Shown here in pieces: positions 18,344-26,116 of a stretch of DNA of 29,303 bases. The notes beneath the pieces are model-generated. The model ran no database searches, was not told the DNA's origin, and saw only the letters and a list, made by a program, of their open reading frames with translations. Every line of letters starts with the position of its first letter. Position 1 is the first letter of the stretch. The stretch comes from Gammaproteobacteria bacterium (GTDB taxonomy: Bacteria > Pseudomonadota > Gammaproteobacteria > SZUA-152). The position numbers and the translations under genes are program-made. The stretch spans positions 1 to 29,303 of the forward strand of contig JAUVNZ010000002.1 in NCBI GenBank assembly GCA_030599435.1, written 5' to 3'.

Positions 18344-19570
18344 TTAGTTCACCGTTTGTGACACATTTAATATTTTCTGGAAAACCGGATAATTTATAGG
18401 TTCCTTGTTTTCATAAGCAATACGCTTGCGCCTGGCTTCATCTAGCAAATGATAGCGTACCTCTGCATCGATCACTGTTGCAATTTCCATATTGTTTTTT
18501 GAAACATCGATTGTGAATTCACGTTGCTCGCCGTGCGCTAATCGAGTGTCCCATAGATCGACAATAATGGGTCGCCACATGATGGTACGTTTCAGGGTGT
18601 GGTTTTCTTCATTGAGAACGTTTCCCTGTTTATCCAGTACGCGTAATTGTACTGTCAAATGCCGATCCGGTGTGCCAGTGGGTATGTAATGGGCGGCGCC
18701 AGTATTTTTGAGTGCCAACGTGAAATGTCGTGTGTTTGAATCTTTACCTGTTGTTTCCTTAAAGCTAATCGTTAAGCCTTTTTTTACCATTTCGGGATCA
18801 TGTCCACCGCGCCATAGGTGTTGACGTGTAGGTCTGGTTTTTCCGCCAGGAACCAGAGGGCGTTCCAGTAAAGGCATGTGGCAGTCCACACAACCCAGAG
18901 CAGCGATTTCCTCTGTACTCATGTCACTACTTTCTTCTACGAAGGTTTTACCTTTGGTGGTTTGTATTTCTGCCACCGTGCCGCAGGGCGGGAACTTAAA
19001 AAAGGTATCCCAACGTTCACCGGAAACCACATGACAACGCACGCATATCTCATTGGCGCTTTCGATTTTTTCTACCGGGTGTGGTGCGTTAGTGTTACCT
19101 AATACACCCAGAATTTTACCGTCACCCTCCTTTCCGATACGAAAGTGGCAGACGTTACAGGTGACCCCTTCGTGTTGTAGTTTGGCATCAAAGTTTGGGT
19201 TGGGTTCGAGGATGGGGTCCCATTTTTCAGCATCGTTGAAGCCAAGCACCTTGTGTTTTTGCTGGCGGTCCAGGGGTATGTGACAGTTCTTGCAAATTTG
19301 TGGTGAACCATCGAAAACCCAGTCTATTTGAAAGTAGGGATCAGTCCATGCCTGGCTGTGAATGGTAGTGGACCATTCATCATTAAATTCACGATGGCAG
19401 GTTGCGCACTCTTCAGCGCGCAGGGTTGGAAACATGGCAGGGGCATTACTGGTGTCTGTTGGCAGTTCAAAGGCAGGAGAAACGATGAAGATTTGCATCG
19501 GCCGCACAAAACGCCAGCCGAGAAATGCCACCAATAGAATGACAAAAATAATGAGGATATTCCGTTTCAT
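18344..19570 (-). CDS. Five-heme c-type cytochrome
   Basis: A 408-residue membrane-anchored cytochrome. The N-terminus (MKRNILIIFVILLVAFLGW) is a signal anchor with no obvious cleavage site. Five CxxCH heme-attachment motifs follow: CATCH (55-59), CKNCH (93-97), CNVCH (138-142), CVRCH (176-180) and CVDCH (227-231). Other histidines that could be distal ligands are scattered between them (HSQAW, APHPVEK). The last 170 residues lack heme motifs and look like a beta-rich domain (TRHFTLALKNTGAAHYIPTG, with an HLTVQLRVLDKQG strand). This resembles the multiheme cytochrome c554/c552 group with a C-terminal immunoglobulin-like extension. It should carry electrons in the periplasm; partners are unknown. 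It ends 24 bases from the convergent response-regulator stop and lies 60 bases downstream of a same-strand fatty-acid hydroxylase gene, probably one operon. Confidence 0.9.
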   Translation of the reverse strand: MKRNILIIFVILLVAFLGWRFVRPMQIFIVSPAFELPTDTSNAPAMFPTLRAEECATCHREFNDEWSTTIHSQAWTDPYFQIDWVFDGSPQICKNCHIPLDRQQKHKVLGFNDAEKWDPILEPNPNFDAKLQHEGVTCNVCHFRIGKEGDGKILGVLGNTNAPHPVEKIESANEICVRCHVVSGERWDTFFKFPPCGTVAEIQTTKGKTFVEESSDMSTEEIAALGCVDCHMPLLERPLVPGGKTRPTRQHLWRGGHDPEMVKKGLTISFKETTGKDSNTRHFTLALKNTGAAHYIPTGTPDRHLTVQLRVLDKQGNVLNEENHTLKRTIMWRPIIVDLWDTRLAHGEQREFTIDVSKNNMEIATVIDAEVRYHLLDEARRKRIAYENKEPINYPVFQKILNVSQTVN

Positions 19571-19630
19571 GGCATGTTTATTAACAAAGTGAACTAATGA
19601 AGTGAGCTCATGAGCCCATATTGTGACCCA

Positions 19631-20527
19631 TTAATCTTTCTTTTCTACCTCCTTTTTCTTTTCCTTCTCGTTGTCGAGAGTGCTCCATTCCCGGCGGTTT
19701 ATGGCATAGCCTTTCACTTCTCCAGTCATTGGTAACATTAACATGCCGGGCAACCAACTAACCTGTTTGGGGTCACGATAAGTATGTATACCTATTGTCA
19801 TCTTCTCGTGACCTTCCCGTGGTTGATCAATATAAGTGCCGAAGATGCGATCCCATATAGACAAATTGAAACCAAAATTACTGTTAGTTTCGTTATCTTC
19901 TACGGAATGATGTACGCGGTGCATATCTGGCGTTACTACAATTTGGCGAAGCACGCGGTCTAACCCTAAAGGTAATCGCACATTGGAGTGATTGAACATT
20001 GCCATACCATTAAGAATAACTTCAAAAATGACAACTGCAACAACAGGTGGGCCAAGCACAACAATAGTGGCGAATTTAATCAACATAGAAAGAATAATTT
20101 CAACGGTATGAAAACGTGAGCCAGTGGTAACGTCAAAGTCGAGGTCGGCATGATGAACTCGGTGTAACCGCCAAAGAGCAGGAACCGCGTGCACTAATAC
20201 GTGTTGTAAATAAATAATGAAATCCATTGCGATAACAGATAACAGAACTGTCAGGAAAAAGGGCAGGGAATAATAGTTAAGCAATCCCCAACCATTTTCT
20301 GTGGCAAAAGCGGCAACACCGACAGCAGCAGCAGGGAATAATAGACGCAAAATAAAACTGTTGAGAAATACAAGGCCCAGGTTATTTGACCAGCGCACAA
20401 CTTTAGAAATGGTTAGTGCTCGGCGCGGTGCAATAAGTTCCCAAATTGCCATCACTGCAAAAATACCCAAAAAGAAACTGAGGCGGATGGTAGGCTCGTT
20501 TTGTAGTATGAACTCGTTGACTGTCAT
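19631..20527 (-). CDS. Fatty acid hydroxylase / sterol desaturase family membrane protein
   Basis: A 298-residue integral membrane di-iron enzyme. The histidine clusters of the family are present in order: HVLVH (His109, His113), HRVHH (122-126) and a later MHRVHH (203-207), with His140 and His180 in between. Hydrophobic segments at about 15-30, 48-72, 86-108 and 150-173 form the membrane part. Known members hydroxylate or desaturate lipid chains or sterols using O2 and electrons from a cytochrome or reductase. The substrate here is unknown. The last 13 residues are almost entirely charged (NEKEKKKEVEKKD). AGGA lies nine bases before the ATG. It precedes the five-heme cytochrome gene by 60 bases on the same strand; whether that cytochrome supplies electrons is speculation. 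Confidence 0.9.
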   Translation of the reverse strand: MTVNEFILQNEPTIRLSFFLGIFAVMAIWELIAPRRALTISKVVRWSNNLGLVFLNSFILRLLFPAAAVGVAAFATENGWGLLNYYSLPFFLTVLLSVIAMDFIIYLQHVLVHAVPALWRLHRVHHADLDFDVTTGSRFHTVEIILSMLIKFATIVVLGPPVVAVVIFEVILNGMAMFNHSNVRLPLGLDRVLRQIVVTPDMHRVHHSVEDNETNSNFGFNLSIWDRIFGTYIDQPREGHEKMTIGIHTYRDPKQVSWLPGMLMLPMTGEVKGYAINRREWSTLDNEKEKKKEVEKKD

Positions 20528-20744
20528 GCGCTGTTTTCCTAATTACCTGAATTTGTAGAAATTGGTTTATGTAGTTTGCCACATAATTAGTTGTGGGGTT
20601 ACGCATGTAACAGACGCAGGAGGCGGCAAAAAATTCCCTGAATATAGGAAACTTATTCATAATAAATAAGGAGGGATTACAAGATACGTCCATGTATAGC
20701 ACTTATCCCGAGGGAGGCCACTCTCGCACATCCTTGTACCCTCA

Positions 20745-20839
20745 GGGCATAAATGCTCCGCGGCACCTGCACATAACCCACAGGGATGTGGGGAATGCAA
20801 AAGGATTGTCTGGAACAATCCTTGCCCATGTGCATTGGG
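20745..20839 (+). repeat. Hairpin array of element A (variable part)
   Basis: A dense set of inverted repeats directly upstream of the conserved module. GGGCAT/ATGCTC (20745-20750 with 20753-20758, one G-U). A 7-bp closing stem TGCACAT/ATGTGCA (20768-20774 with 20828-20834) encloses two perfect hairpins: CCCACA/TGTGGG with loop GGGA (20777-20792) and AAGGATTGT/ACAATCCTT with loop CTGGA (20801-20823). Such a closed multi-branch layout suggests a folded RNA or a structured single-stranded DNA. No protein-coding gene is convincing here. Element B has the same plan with unrelated stem sequences. The strand given is that of the shared module's terminator reading; true transcription is unproven. 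Confidence 0.6.
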
Positions 20840-20844
20840 ATCCT

Positions 20845-21030
20845 TCACCCTCTGCTCGGGTTCGAAGACCTACTGAATCCGCATAAAACAAAAGGCCCCA
20901 AATTGGGGCCTTTTGTTTTATTGGCGGTGCATGCAGTCTGCTGCGAGACAGTCTCCAGAAATTCCCTGATAAATAGGAAAATACAGGGAAATCACTCATT
21001 TTTTCAGACCAAATCGGGCATCGTGTTGCA
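20845..21030 (+). repeat. Conserved module of direct repeat, copy A
   Basis: This stretch aligns along its whole length with 28352-28532 in the same orientation. Shared blocks in order: CTCGGGTTC (tRNA T-arm-like box), a GGCC-cored terminator hairpin, ATTGGCGGTG, GCAGTCTGC, CAGTCTCCA, then the inverted repeat TTCCCTG (20962-20968) and CAGGGAA (20984-20990) with AGGAAAATA between, and finally a CAAAT/GGCAT/TGTTGC block. Two further partial TTCCCTG/CAGGGAA motifs lie outside the module, near 20635 and at 21090-21107. The pair of copies brackets the nitroreductase-transporter-thioesterase segment. No transposase or integrase gene is present; this may be a non-autonomous element or a recombination scar. 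Confidence 0.8.
20885..20919. terminator. Bidirectional terminator inside repeat copy A
   Basis: A perfect 17-bp inverted repeat, AAAACAAAAGGCCCCAA (20885-20901) and its complement (20903-20919), centred on one base. It has a GC core and A/T-rich flanks, so it can act as an intrinsic terminator on either strand. It would insulate the hydroxylase promoter region from the accessory segment. Confidence 0.8.
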
Positions 21031-21140
21031 AGTATTCTGCAGAAATTGAACGGTTTTTTCGTGGTTTAGGCTCGTTACCAAAAAAGATAACAGGGAATTA
21101 TCAGGGAATCACGTTAGGCAACAGTTAATGATGTCTGCCT

Positions 21141-21329
21141 TGGAAAATGGCGCAGGGTGTTGCCATCGTCACTGATATTTGTCTCACCGATAGTGATAAG
21201 GTTGCCAGGATTCCTCTGAATGAATATTTTCCACAGCAGAGCTACGGTATTGTTTTGCGCAAGGGTGAATTTCTCTCACCCCAGGCCAAACGCTTTATTG
21301 CTATGATGGATTCAGAATTTTCAGTGTAG
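21141..21329 (+). pseudogene. 3' remnant of a LysR-type regulator gene
   Basis: About 60 codons (ATG at 21147) encode what looks like the end of a LysR substrate-binding domain: GVAIVTDICLTDSD, a RIPLNEYFPQQSYGIVLRKG strand pair, and the C-terminal helix LSPQAKRFIAMM. The DNA-binding domain and most of the effector domain are missing. An in-frame stop at 21129 and repeat-like sequence (CAGGGAAT twice at 21090-21107) lie immediately upstream, so the 5' part was apparently lost at the edge of repeat copy A. The fragment has no ribosome site and is unlikely to be functional. It stands in front of a nitroreductase gene, which the intact regulator may have once accompanied. Alternative: an unrelated small protein, less likely. 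Confidence 0.62.
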
Positions 21330-21419
21330 CCGCTCATGTGTGTTACACGAGTAAATCGAAATTACGTACTACAAATCTTTCCAAACAAGATAACTCATAC
21401 TAGAAAAAAGGCAGGTTGA

Positions 21420-22085
21420 ATGAACGTTAGTGATGCACTACTTGAACGGAAATCGACCCGAGCATTTTCCGAAAAAGAGGTTACATTAGATACCGTAAGA
21501 GAGATTCTTGGTATTGCCCGGCATGCTCCTTCGGGTGTTAACACCCAGCCCTGGAAGGTTGCGGTTGTCACAGGAGATAAGAAGCGTAGCCTGTGTTCGT
21601 TGATGGAGAAAAAGTTCCGTAACAGTGGTAAAGGGACGATGGATTACTCGTATTATCCTGATGAATGGATAGATCCCTACCGTACTCGGAGAAAGTCTTG
21701 CGGACTACAAATGTACTCTACGCTTAATATTGGTAGAGATGATAAACAGAAACAACTTGATCAGTGGGCTGCCAACTATCGAGCCTTTGATGCTCCTGTC
21801 GCGCTATTTTTCTTTATTGATCCTGTGATGAATACAGGCTCCTATATCGATTACGGTATGTTTCTTCAGTCCATAATGCTTGCTGCAGTTGAAAAAGGAT
21901 TGGCAACCTGTCCTCAGGCGGCCCTTGGAGAGTATCCCGAAATTGTGAAGGGAGAACTGGGATATACACAAGATAGCATTTTAATTGGCGGTATGGCGTT
22001 GGGCTATGAAGAAAAAGAGGCATTGGTAAACAGCTATCGCACTGATCGTATGGATGTGGATGAATTTAGCCGCTTCTTTGACTGA
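21420..22085 (+). CDS. Nitroreductase-family flavoprotein
   Basis: A 221-residue protein with the nitroreductase fold that binds FMN and uses NAD(P)H to reduce nitro compounds, quinones or related substrates. The N-terminal FMN-binding signature is clear: LLERKSTRAFSEKEV (Arg/Ser phosphate contacts) and ARHAPSGVNTQPWKVAVVTG. The C-terminal part has SIMLAAVEKGLATCPQAAL and the ILIGGMALGYEE flavin-contact strand. The length is normal for the family. GGCAGG lies just upstream of the ATG as a weak ribosome site. It is 342 bases upstream of the transporter operon, so probably separately transcribed. The physiological substrate cannot be deduced. Confidence 0.92.
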   Translation: MNVSDALLERKSTRAFSEKEVTLDTVREILGIARHAPSGVNTQPWKVAVVTGDKKRSLCSLMEKKFRNSGKGTMDYSYYPDEWIDPYRTRRKSCGLQMYSTLNIGRDDKQKQLDQWAANYRAFDAPVALFFFIDPVMNTGSYIDYGMFLQSIMLAAVEKGLATCPQAALGEYPEIVKGELGYTQDSILIGGMALGYEEKEALVNSYRTDRMDVDEFSRFFD

Positions 22086-22304
22086 GTCGGAGTAGAAAAG
22101 TCTGGAGAGCGGTGGCAATCGGTAACGACTAATTTACCAATTGACTAGGTTAAATTGCGCTTTACAGCCTTATCGAGAGTAACTAATGTTAGAGCTGATA
22201 TTACAGAAATCGACAGTATTGTGTTTCTCAATCTAATGTATTGAATTGTTTAATCAATAATTATTTGCGTAATTTAATGGGTAAATGATTTATTGGCTAA
22301 GTAG

Positions 22305-22326
22305 GTTGTAAGTAAGTTGTAAGTAA
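22305..22326. repeat. Tandem 11-bp repeat upstream of importer operon
   Basis: GTTGTAAGTAA occurs twice without a gap (22305-22315 and 22316-22326). The 11-bp period is about one DNA helical turn, so two protein subunits could bind on the same face. It lies 102 bases before the binding-protein ATG. Confidence 0.7.
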
Positions 22327-22339
22327 TTTAGTCAGGGTT

Positions 22340-22357
22340 TGTAACAATATTGTTTCA
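22340..22357. promoter_or_regulatory. Candidate operator palindrome of importer operon
   Basis: A perfect 12-bp palindrome AACAATATTGTT (22343-22354) extends to TG...CA outer arms with one mismatched pair, 18 bp in all. It is 71 bases before the binding-protein start and a good candidate for a dimeric repressor or activator. It does not resemble the GACCGATCGGTC site in front of the tetR gene, so a different regulator is implied. Confidence 0.45.
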
Positions 22358-22427
22358 GTGTGAGCTTGATATGAAACGCTAACCAGAGATAGAGCTGATT
22401 TACTAAAATGATAAGAGGAAAGTAATA

Positions 22428-23783
22428 ATGAGTAAAAAAGATGACGACTCAAAAGGTATATCCAGAAGAACAGTCCTGAAAGGGGGCGTTGCACTGGCAG
22501 CAGCCGGCGCCATGCCAACGTTTTTTATCAAAGATGCCTGGGCGGCCAATAAATTCCGTAACGATCCCAGTCGCACAAAGACTGTAACTCTGGGTTTCAA
22601 TGTTCCCCAAACCGGCGCCTATGCCGATGAGGGGGCCGACGAGCTGCGCGCCTTTAAACTGGCCGTTAAACACCTCAATGGCGAGGGTGATGGCGGTCTG
22701 ATGAATACCATGAAGCCGCTTTCTCTGAAGGGTAATGGCATCCTCGGCAAGAAGGTGGTCTATGTCACTGGTGATACCCAGACCAAGTCCGATGCGGCCC
22801 GCTCTTCAGCGAAGCGTATGATTGAGAAAGAGGGAGCGTTGATGATTTCTGGCGGCTCATCTTCGGGTGTGGCAATCGCTGTGCAGTCGCTGTGCCAGGA
22901 GATGGGCATTATCTTTATGGCCGGTCTGACCCACTCGAACGATACCACCGGTAAAGACAAGCGTCGTTACGGTTTCCGCCACTTCTTTAATGCCAAGATG
23001 TCGGGTTCGGCGCTCGGTCCTGTATTGAAAAAAGAGATGGGTACCGATCGTAAAGCCTACCATCTGACCGCAGACTATACCTGGGGCTGGACTCAGGAGC
23101 AGTCGATCAAAGAAACCACCGAAGGGTTGGGTTGGAAAACGGTCAAGGCCGTGAAAACCCCTGTAGGCGCCGGTGACTTCTCGCAGTACATCACCCCGAT
23201 CCTTAAGTCGGGTGCCGATGTCCTGATCCTCAATCACTACGGTAAGGATATGGTTAACTCGTTGACCCAGGCCGTACAGTTTGGGTTGCGTGACAAGATG
23301 GTCAACGGCAAGCAGTTTGAGATCATCGTGCCACTCTATTCGCGTCTGATGGCACAGGGTGCCGGTGATAACATGAAGGGTATTCTTGGAACCACCAACT
23401 GGAACTGGGCGCTGAAAGATGCCGGTTCTCAGGCCTTTGTTAAATCATTCGGTAGCGAGTACGGCTTTCCGCCTTCACAGGCGGCACATACCTGTTATGT
23501 GCAGACCCTGCTCTATGCCAACGCCTGTGAGATGGCGGGTACCTTCTACCCACCCGAGGTGATCAAGCAGCTTGAAGGCTTCAAGTTCGATGGTATGGGT
23601 AATGGTCCTACCGAGTATCGTGCAGAAGATCACCAGTGCTTCAAACCAGTACTTGTCGTACGTGGTAACCAGAATCCAACAAGTCAGTTTGACCTGTTGG
23701 AGATCGTCCAGGAGGTTCCGCGTTCTCAGGTTGAGTACGATGCCTCTATCTTTGGCGGTAAACTAGGCCCGTATAAGGTCTAA
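22428..23783 (+). CDS. Liv-type ABC importer substrate-binding protein, Tat-exported
   Basis: A 451-residue periplasmic binding protein of the branched-chain amino acid family (Peripla_BP_6). It begins with a twin-arginine signal (SRRTVLKGGVALAAAGAM, Arg13-Arg14; cleavage near AWA at 39), so it is probably exported folded by Tat. The mature protein starts KTVTLGFNVPQTGAYADEG, the first ligand-contact strand, and continues through GGSSSGVAIAVQSLCQEMGI and MAGLTHSND. Family members bind amino acids, urea, or aliphatic and aromatic acids. The sequence does not let me choose, although the linked thioesterase argues for an organic acid later activated to a CoA ester. The gene looks richer in G+C than the upstream sensors. 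A terminator-like hairpin follows the stop, which would leave this gene expressed above the permeases. Confidence 0.92.
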   Translation: MSKKDDDSKGISRRTVLKGGVALAAAGAMPTFFIKDAWAANKFRNDPSRTKTVTLGFNVPQTGAYADEGADELRAFKLAVKHLNGEGDGGLMNTMKPLSLKGNGILGKKVVYVTGDTQTKSDAARSSAKRMIEKEGALMISGGSSSGVAIAVQSLCQEMGIIFMAGLTHSNDTTGKDKRRYGFRHFFNAKMSGSALGPVLKKEMGTDRKAYHLTADYTWGWTQEQSIKETTEGLGWKTVKAVKTPVGAGDFSQYITPILKSGADVLILNHYGKDMVNSLTQAVQFGLRDKMVNGKQFEIIVPLYSRLMAQGAGDNMKGILGTTNWNWALKDAGSQAFVKSFGSEYGFPPSQAAHTCYVQTLLYANACEMAGTFYPPEVIKQLEGFKFDGMGNGPTEYRAEDHQCFKPVLVVRGNQNPTSQFDLLEIVQEVPRSQVEYDASIFGGKLGPYKV

Positions 23784-23798
23784 TTTTACCTATCAGCA

Positions 23799-23845
23799 AA
23801 CCGTGTCCAGATACATACCGTACTGGGCACGGTTTCTATTTTTTT
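23799..23845 (+). terminator. Leaky terminator between binding protein and permease genes
   Basis: A 12-bp stem AACCGTGTCCAG (23799-23810) with CTGGGCACGGTT (23823-23834), one G-U pair, a 12-nt loop, then a T-rich stretch ending in seven Ts (23839-23845). It lies 16 bases after the binding-protein stop. In ABC importer operons such hairpins partly end transcription and protect the upstream mRNA, giving excess binding protein. Confidence 0.8.
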
Positions 23846-23920
23846 CCTGGTTTACGAGTAGAAAGCTATTTCTACAATGCGTTGAACCGGAACAATATTC
23901 ATTGAGATACACAGCAAACG

Positions 23921-24937
23921 ATGGAATCATTATTCATCCAACTACTTAACGGCTTCGACAAGGGCGCCGCCTATGCATTGATCGCTCTCGGTTTGACTCT
24001 AACCTTTGGTACGCTCGGCGTGGTTAACTTTGCCCACGGAGCTATCTTTATGCTTGGCGCCTTCTGCGCAGTCTCCTTTCACCAACTACTGACGATCTCG
24101 AAAAAGGTGAAAGATGAGAGCATCACCTATTTTGATGCTTTCAAGGAACAGCCTTACCTGGAAATCTGGTGGGGCGACACCGGAACGATGATCATCGACT
24201 ATGCCGTTCCGCTTTCAATTTTGTTTGCGATACCCGTTATGCTTCTGATTGGTTTTGCTATGGAGCGCGGCCTGATTCGTTACTTCTACAAACGCACCCA
24301 TGCCGAGCAGATTCTGGTTACCTTTGGTCTGGCCATTGTCTTGCAAGAGGTGGTGCGTTCGGCTTTCGGCGCCAACCCAATTCCCACCCCGGCCCCTGAC
24401 ATCGTCGCAGGCAGTGCCCCGATTGGCGCATTTCTGGGCATGAGCGCCGATCTGGTTTATCCCTGGTGGCGTCTTATTTATCTGAGTTTTTCGATGATTG
24501 TTATTGCCATGGTCTTCGCCTTTCTGAAGTACACCACATTCGGCATGGTGGTTCGTGCCGGTATGCACGATAGAGATACCGTGGGCCTGCTCGGTATTAA
24601 TATTGAGCGACGATTTACCATCGTTTTTGGTTTGGCAGCCGTGGTCGCCGGGCTTGCCGGTGCGATGTACGCGCCGATCCTCTCTCCCGACTACCACATG
24701 GGGATGGATTTTCTCATTCTCTCCTTTGTGGTTGTGGTGGTCGGTGGAATGGGTTCACTTGAGGGGGCCGTTGCTGCCGGATTTCTGTTGGGGATCATGC
24801 AGTCGTTTGCCTCGATGAATGAAATCAAATCGATCATTCCCGGTATTGATCAGATCATCATCTATCTGATTGCTGTAGTCATCATCCTGGTTAGGCCGCG
24901 CGGTCTGATGGGACGTAAAGGGGTGATGGAGGATTGA
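23921..24937 (+). CDS. Liv-type ABC importer permease (LivH family)
   Basis: A 338-residue inner-membrane permease of the LivH family. The N-terminus has the family signature FDKGAAYALIALGLTLTFGT, with LGVVNFAHGAIFMLGAF after it. Further helices include VPLSILFAIPVMLLIGFAM, GLAIVLQEVVRSAFGANPIP and FSMIVIAMVFAFLKYT. The cytoplasmic ATPase-contact loop is GMVVRAGMHDRDTVGLLGIN, and the C-terminal helices are rich in Gly (VVVVVGGMGSLEGAVAAGFL). A hydrophilic insertion at about residues 57-85 (SKKVKDESITYFDAFKEQPY) is longer than in classical LivH and probably lies in the periplasm. The ribosome site is weak. The stop is three bases before the next ATG, so it is tightly coupled to the second permease. 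Confidence 0.94.
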   Translation: MESLFIQLLNGFDKGAAYALIALGLTLTFGTLGVVNFAHGAIFMLGAFCAVSFHQLLTISKKVKDESITYFDAFKEQPYLEIWWGDTGTMIIDYAVPLSILFAIPVMLLIGFAMERGLIRYFYKRTHAEQILVTFGLAIVLQEVVRSAFGANPIPTPAPDIVAGSAPIGAFLGMSADLVYPWWRLIYLSFSMIVIAMVFAFLKYTTFGMVVRAGMHDRDTVGLLGINIERRFTIVFGLAAVVAGLAGAMYAPILSPDYHMGMDFLILSFVVVVVGGMGSLEGAVAAGFLLGIMQSFASMNEIKSIIPGIDQIIIYLIAVVIILVRPRGLMGRKGVMED

Positions 24938-24940
24938 GTG

Positions 24941-26116
24941 ATGGAAAATAAGAAAACTTTTACTATACAAAACAATCTGACCATCATGGCTATCTTCTCG
25001 GTCGCTGTTCTTGCCATGCCGATATGGCTGAGTCCTATCGGCGCTGCCTATCCTGACCTGCTGCAGAAGTTTGCTATCTTCGGCATTCTGGCGATCGGCT
25101 ATAATATTCTCTTCGGCCTGACAGGTTACCTCTCGTTTGGTCATGCCGCGTTTCTCGGTATCGGCTCTTATAGTGCGATGTGGTCGTTTAAGCTGTTGAG
25201 CATGAATGTAATCCCGGCGATTATTTTCGCAACGCTGATTGCAGGTCTTTTTTCATTGCTTATCGGGATGTTAACACTACGCCGTTCGGGAATTTACTTC
25301 TCTATTCTAACGCTCGCTTTTGCGCAGATGTTTTACAACCTGGCTTACTCAGTACTGACCCCCATTACCAATGGTGAGACGGGTTTGCAGCTCAGGCAAA
25401 CTGATCCACGCATTATCGATGCGCTCTTTGTCGAGGCAGGTAATGGACTTCCATCAACCAATTTTTTTGGTATCGGGATGAGTGGTTACTCAGGCTTCTA
25501 CTTTTGTGCCGTGTTACTCATTGTCGCCTTTTATATTTCGCTGAAAATTTTTCGCTCCCCTTATGGCATGAAACTGAAGGCAATTAAATCAAACCAGAGG
25601 CGTATGTCCTATACGGGTTATAACACCCGGCCTTATCTTATTTCTTCCTTTGTGATCTCTGGAATGTTTGCCGGACTTGCGGGTGCGCTGATGGTAGTGA
25701 CCGATCCCCTTGCCGGAGCAGAACGGATGCAATGGACTGCCTCCGGTGAGATTGTGTTAATGACTATCCTTGGTGGTGTTGGCACATTAATTGGTCCGCT
25801 GATTGGTGTTGGCGTAATCAAGTACCTTGAGAATATTTTTTCTTCTTTTAATGAGCAGTTACTCCACAACACCTTCGCTTTTCTCCCCGGCTGGTTAGAA
25901 AACACCGCTGTATACATTACTTCGCATTTTGTAGGGGAGGGTTGGCATCTAACCCTTGGCATTCTCTTCATGGTCGTGGTGATTTTTTTACCCGGTGGAA
26001 TTATGGAAGGGGTTCAGCGCATTGCGAATCGTTACTCCAGCAAAGTCAGGGGAACTGAATCGCTTGCCCAGGATTCAAATCAGGCAACCGGCCTGACGCA
26101 AGGGGAGGACCAATAG
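24941..26116 (+). CDS. Liv-type ABC importer permease (LivM family)
   Basis: A 391-residue permease of the LivM family, the heterodimer partner of the preceding protein. Family features: [37 protein letters not shown], and the loop [20 protein letters not shown] that engages the ATPases. The last helices include [22 protein letters not shown]-terminal hydrophilic tail of about 25 residues ([20 protein letters not shown]) is unusual but has no recognisable motif. GGAGG lies eight bases before the ATG at 24941; a GTG directly upstream (24938) is an alternative. The stop abuts the next start with no gap. Confidence 0.94.
   Translation: MENKKTFTIQNNLTIMAIFSVAVLAMPIWLSPIGAAYPDLLQKFAIFGILAIGYNILFGLTGYLSFGHAAFLGIGSYSAMWSFKLLSMNVIPAIIFATLIAGLFSLLIGMLTLRRSGIYFSILTLAFAQMFYNLAYSVLTPITNGETGLQLRQTDPRIIDALFVEAGNGLPSTNFFGIGMSGYSGFYFCAVLLIVAFYISLKIFRSPYGMKLKAIKSNQRRMSYTGYNTRPYLISSFVISGMFAGLAGALMVVTDPLAGAERMQWTASGEIVLMTILGGVGTLIGPLIGVGVIKYLENIFSSFNEQLLHNTFAFLPGWLENTAVYITSHFVGEGWHLTLGILFMVVVIFLPGGIMEGVQRIANRYSSKVRGTESLAQDSNQATGLTQGEDQ

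Larger units (their letters stand above)
22086..22427. other. Intergenic control region upstream of the importer operon
   Basis: About 340 A/T-rich bases between nitroreductase and the binding-protein gene. No gene or terminator hairpin is evident. The right third holds a tandem 11-bp repeat and an 18-bp near-perfect palindrome (listed separately), placing likely regulator sites 70-120 bases before the importer start. The GAGGAAAGTAATA leader supplies its ribosome site. Confidence 0.6.

Noticed and set aside
20745..20839. CRISPR array in the repeat-rich region
   Set aside because: There are inverted repeats of differing sequence, no regularly spaced direct repeats, and no cas genes.
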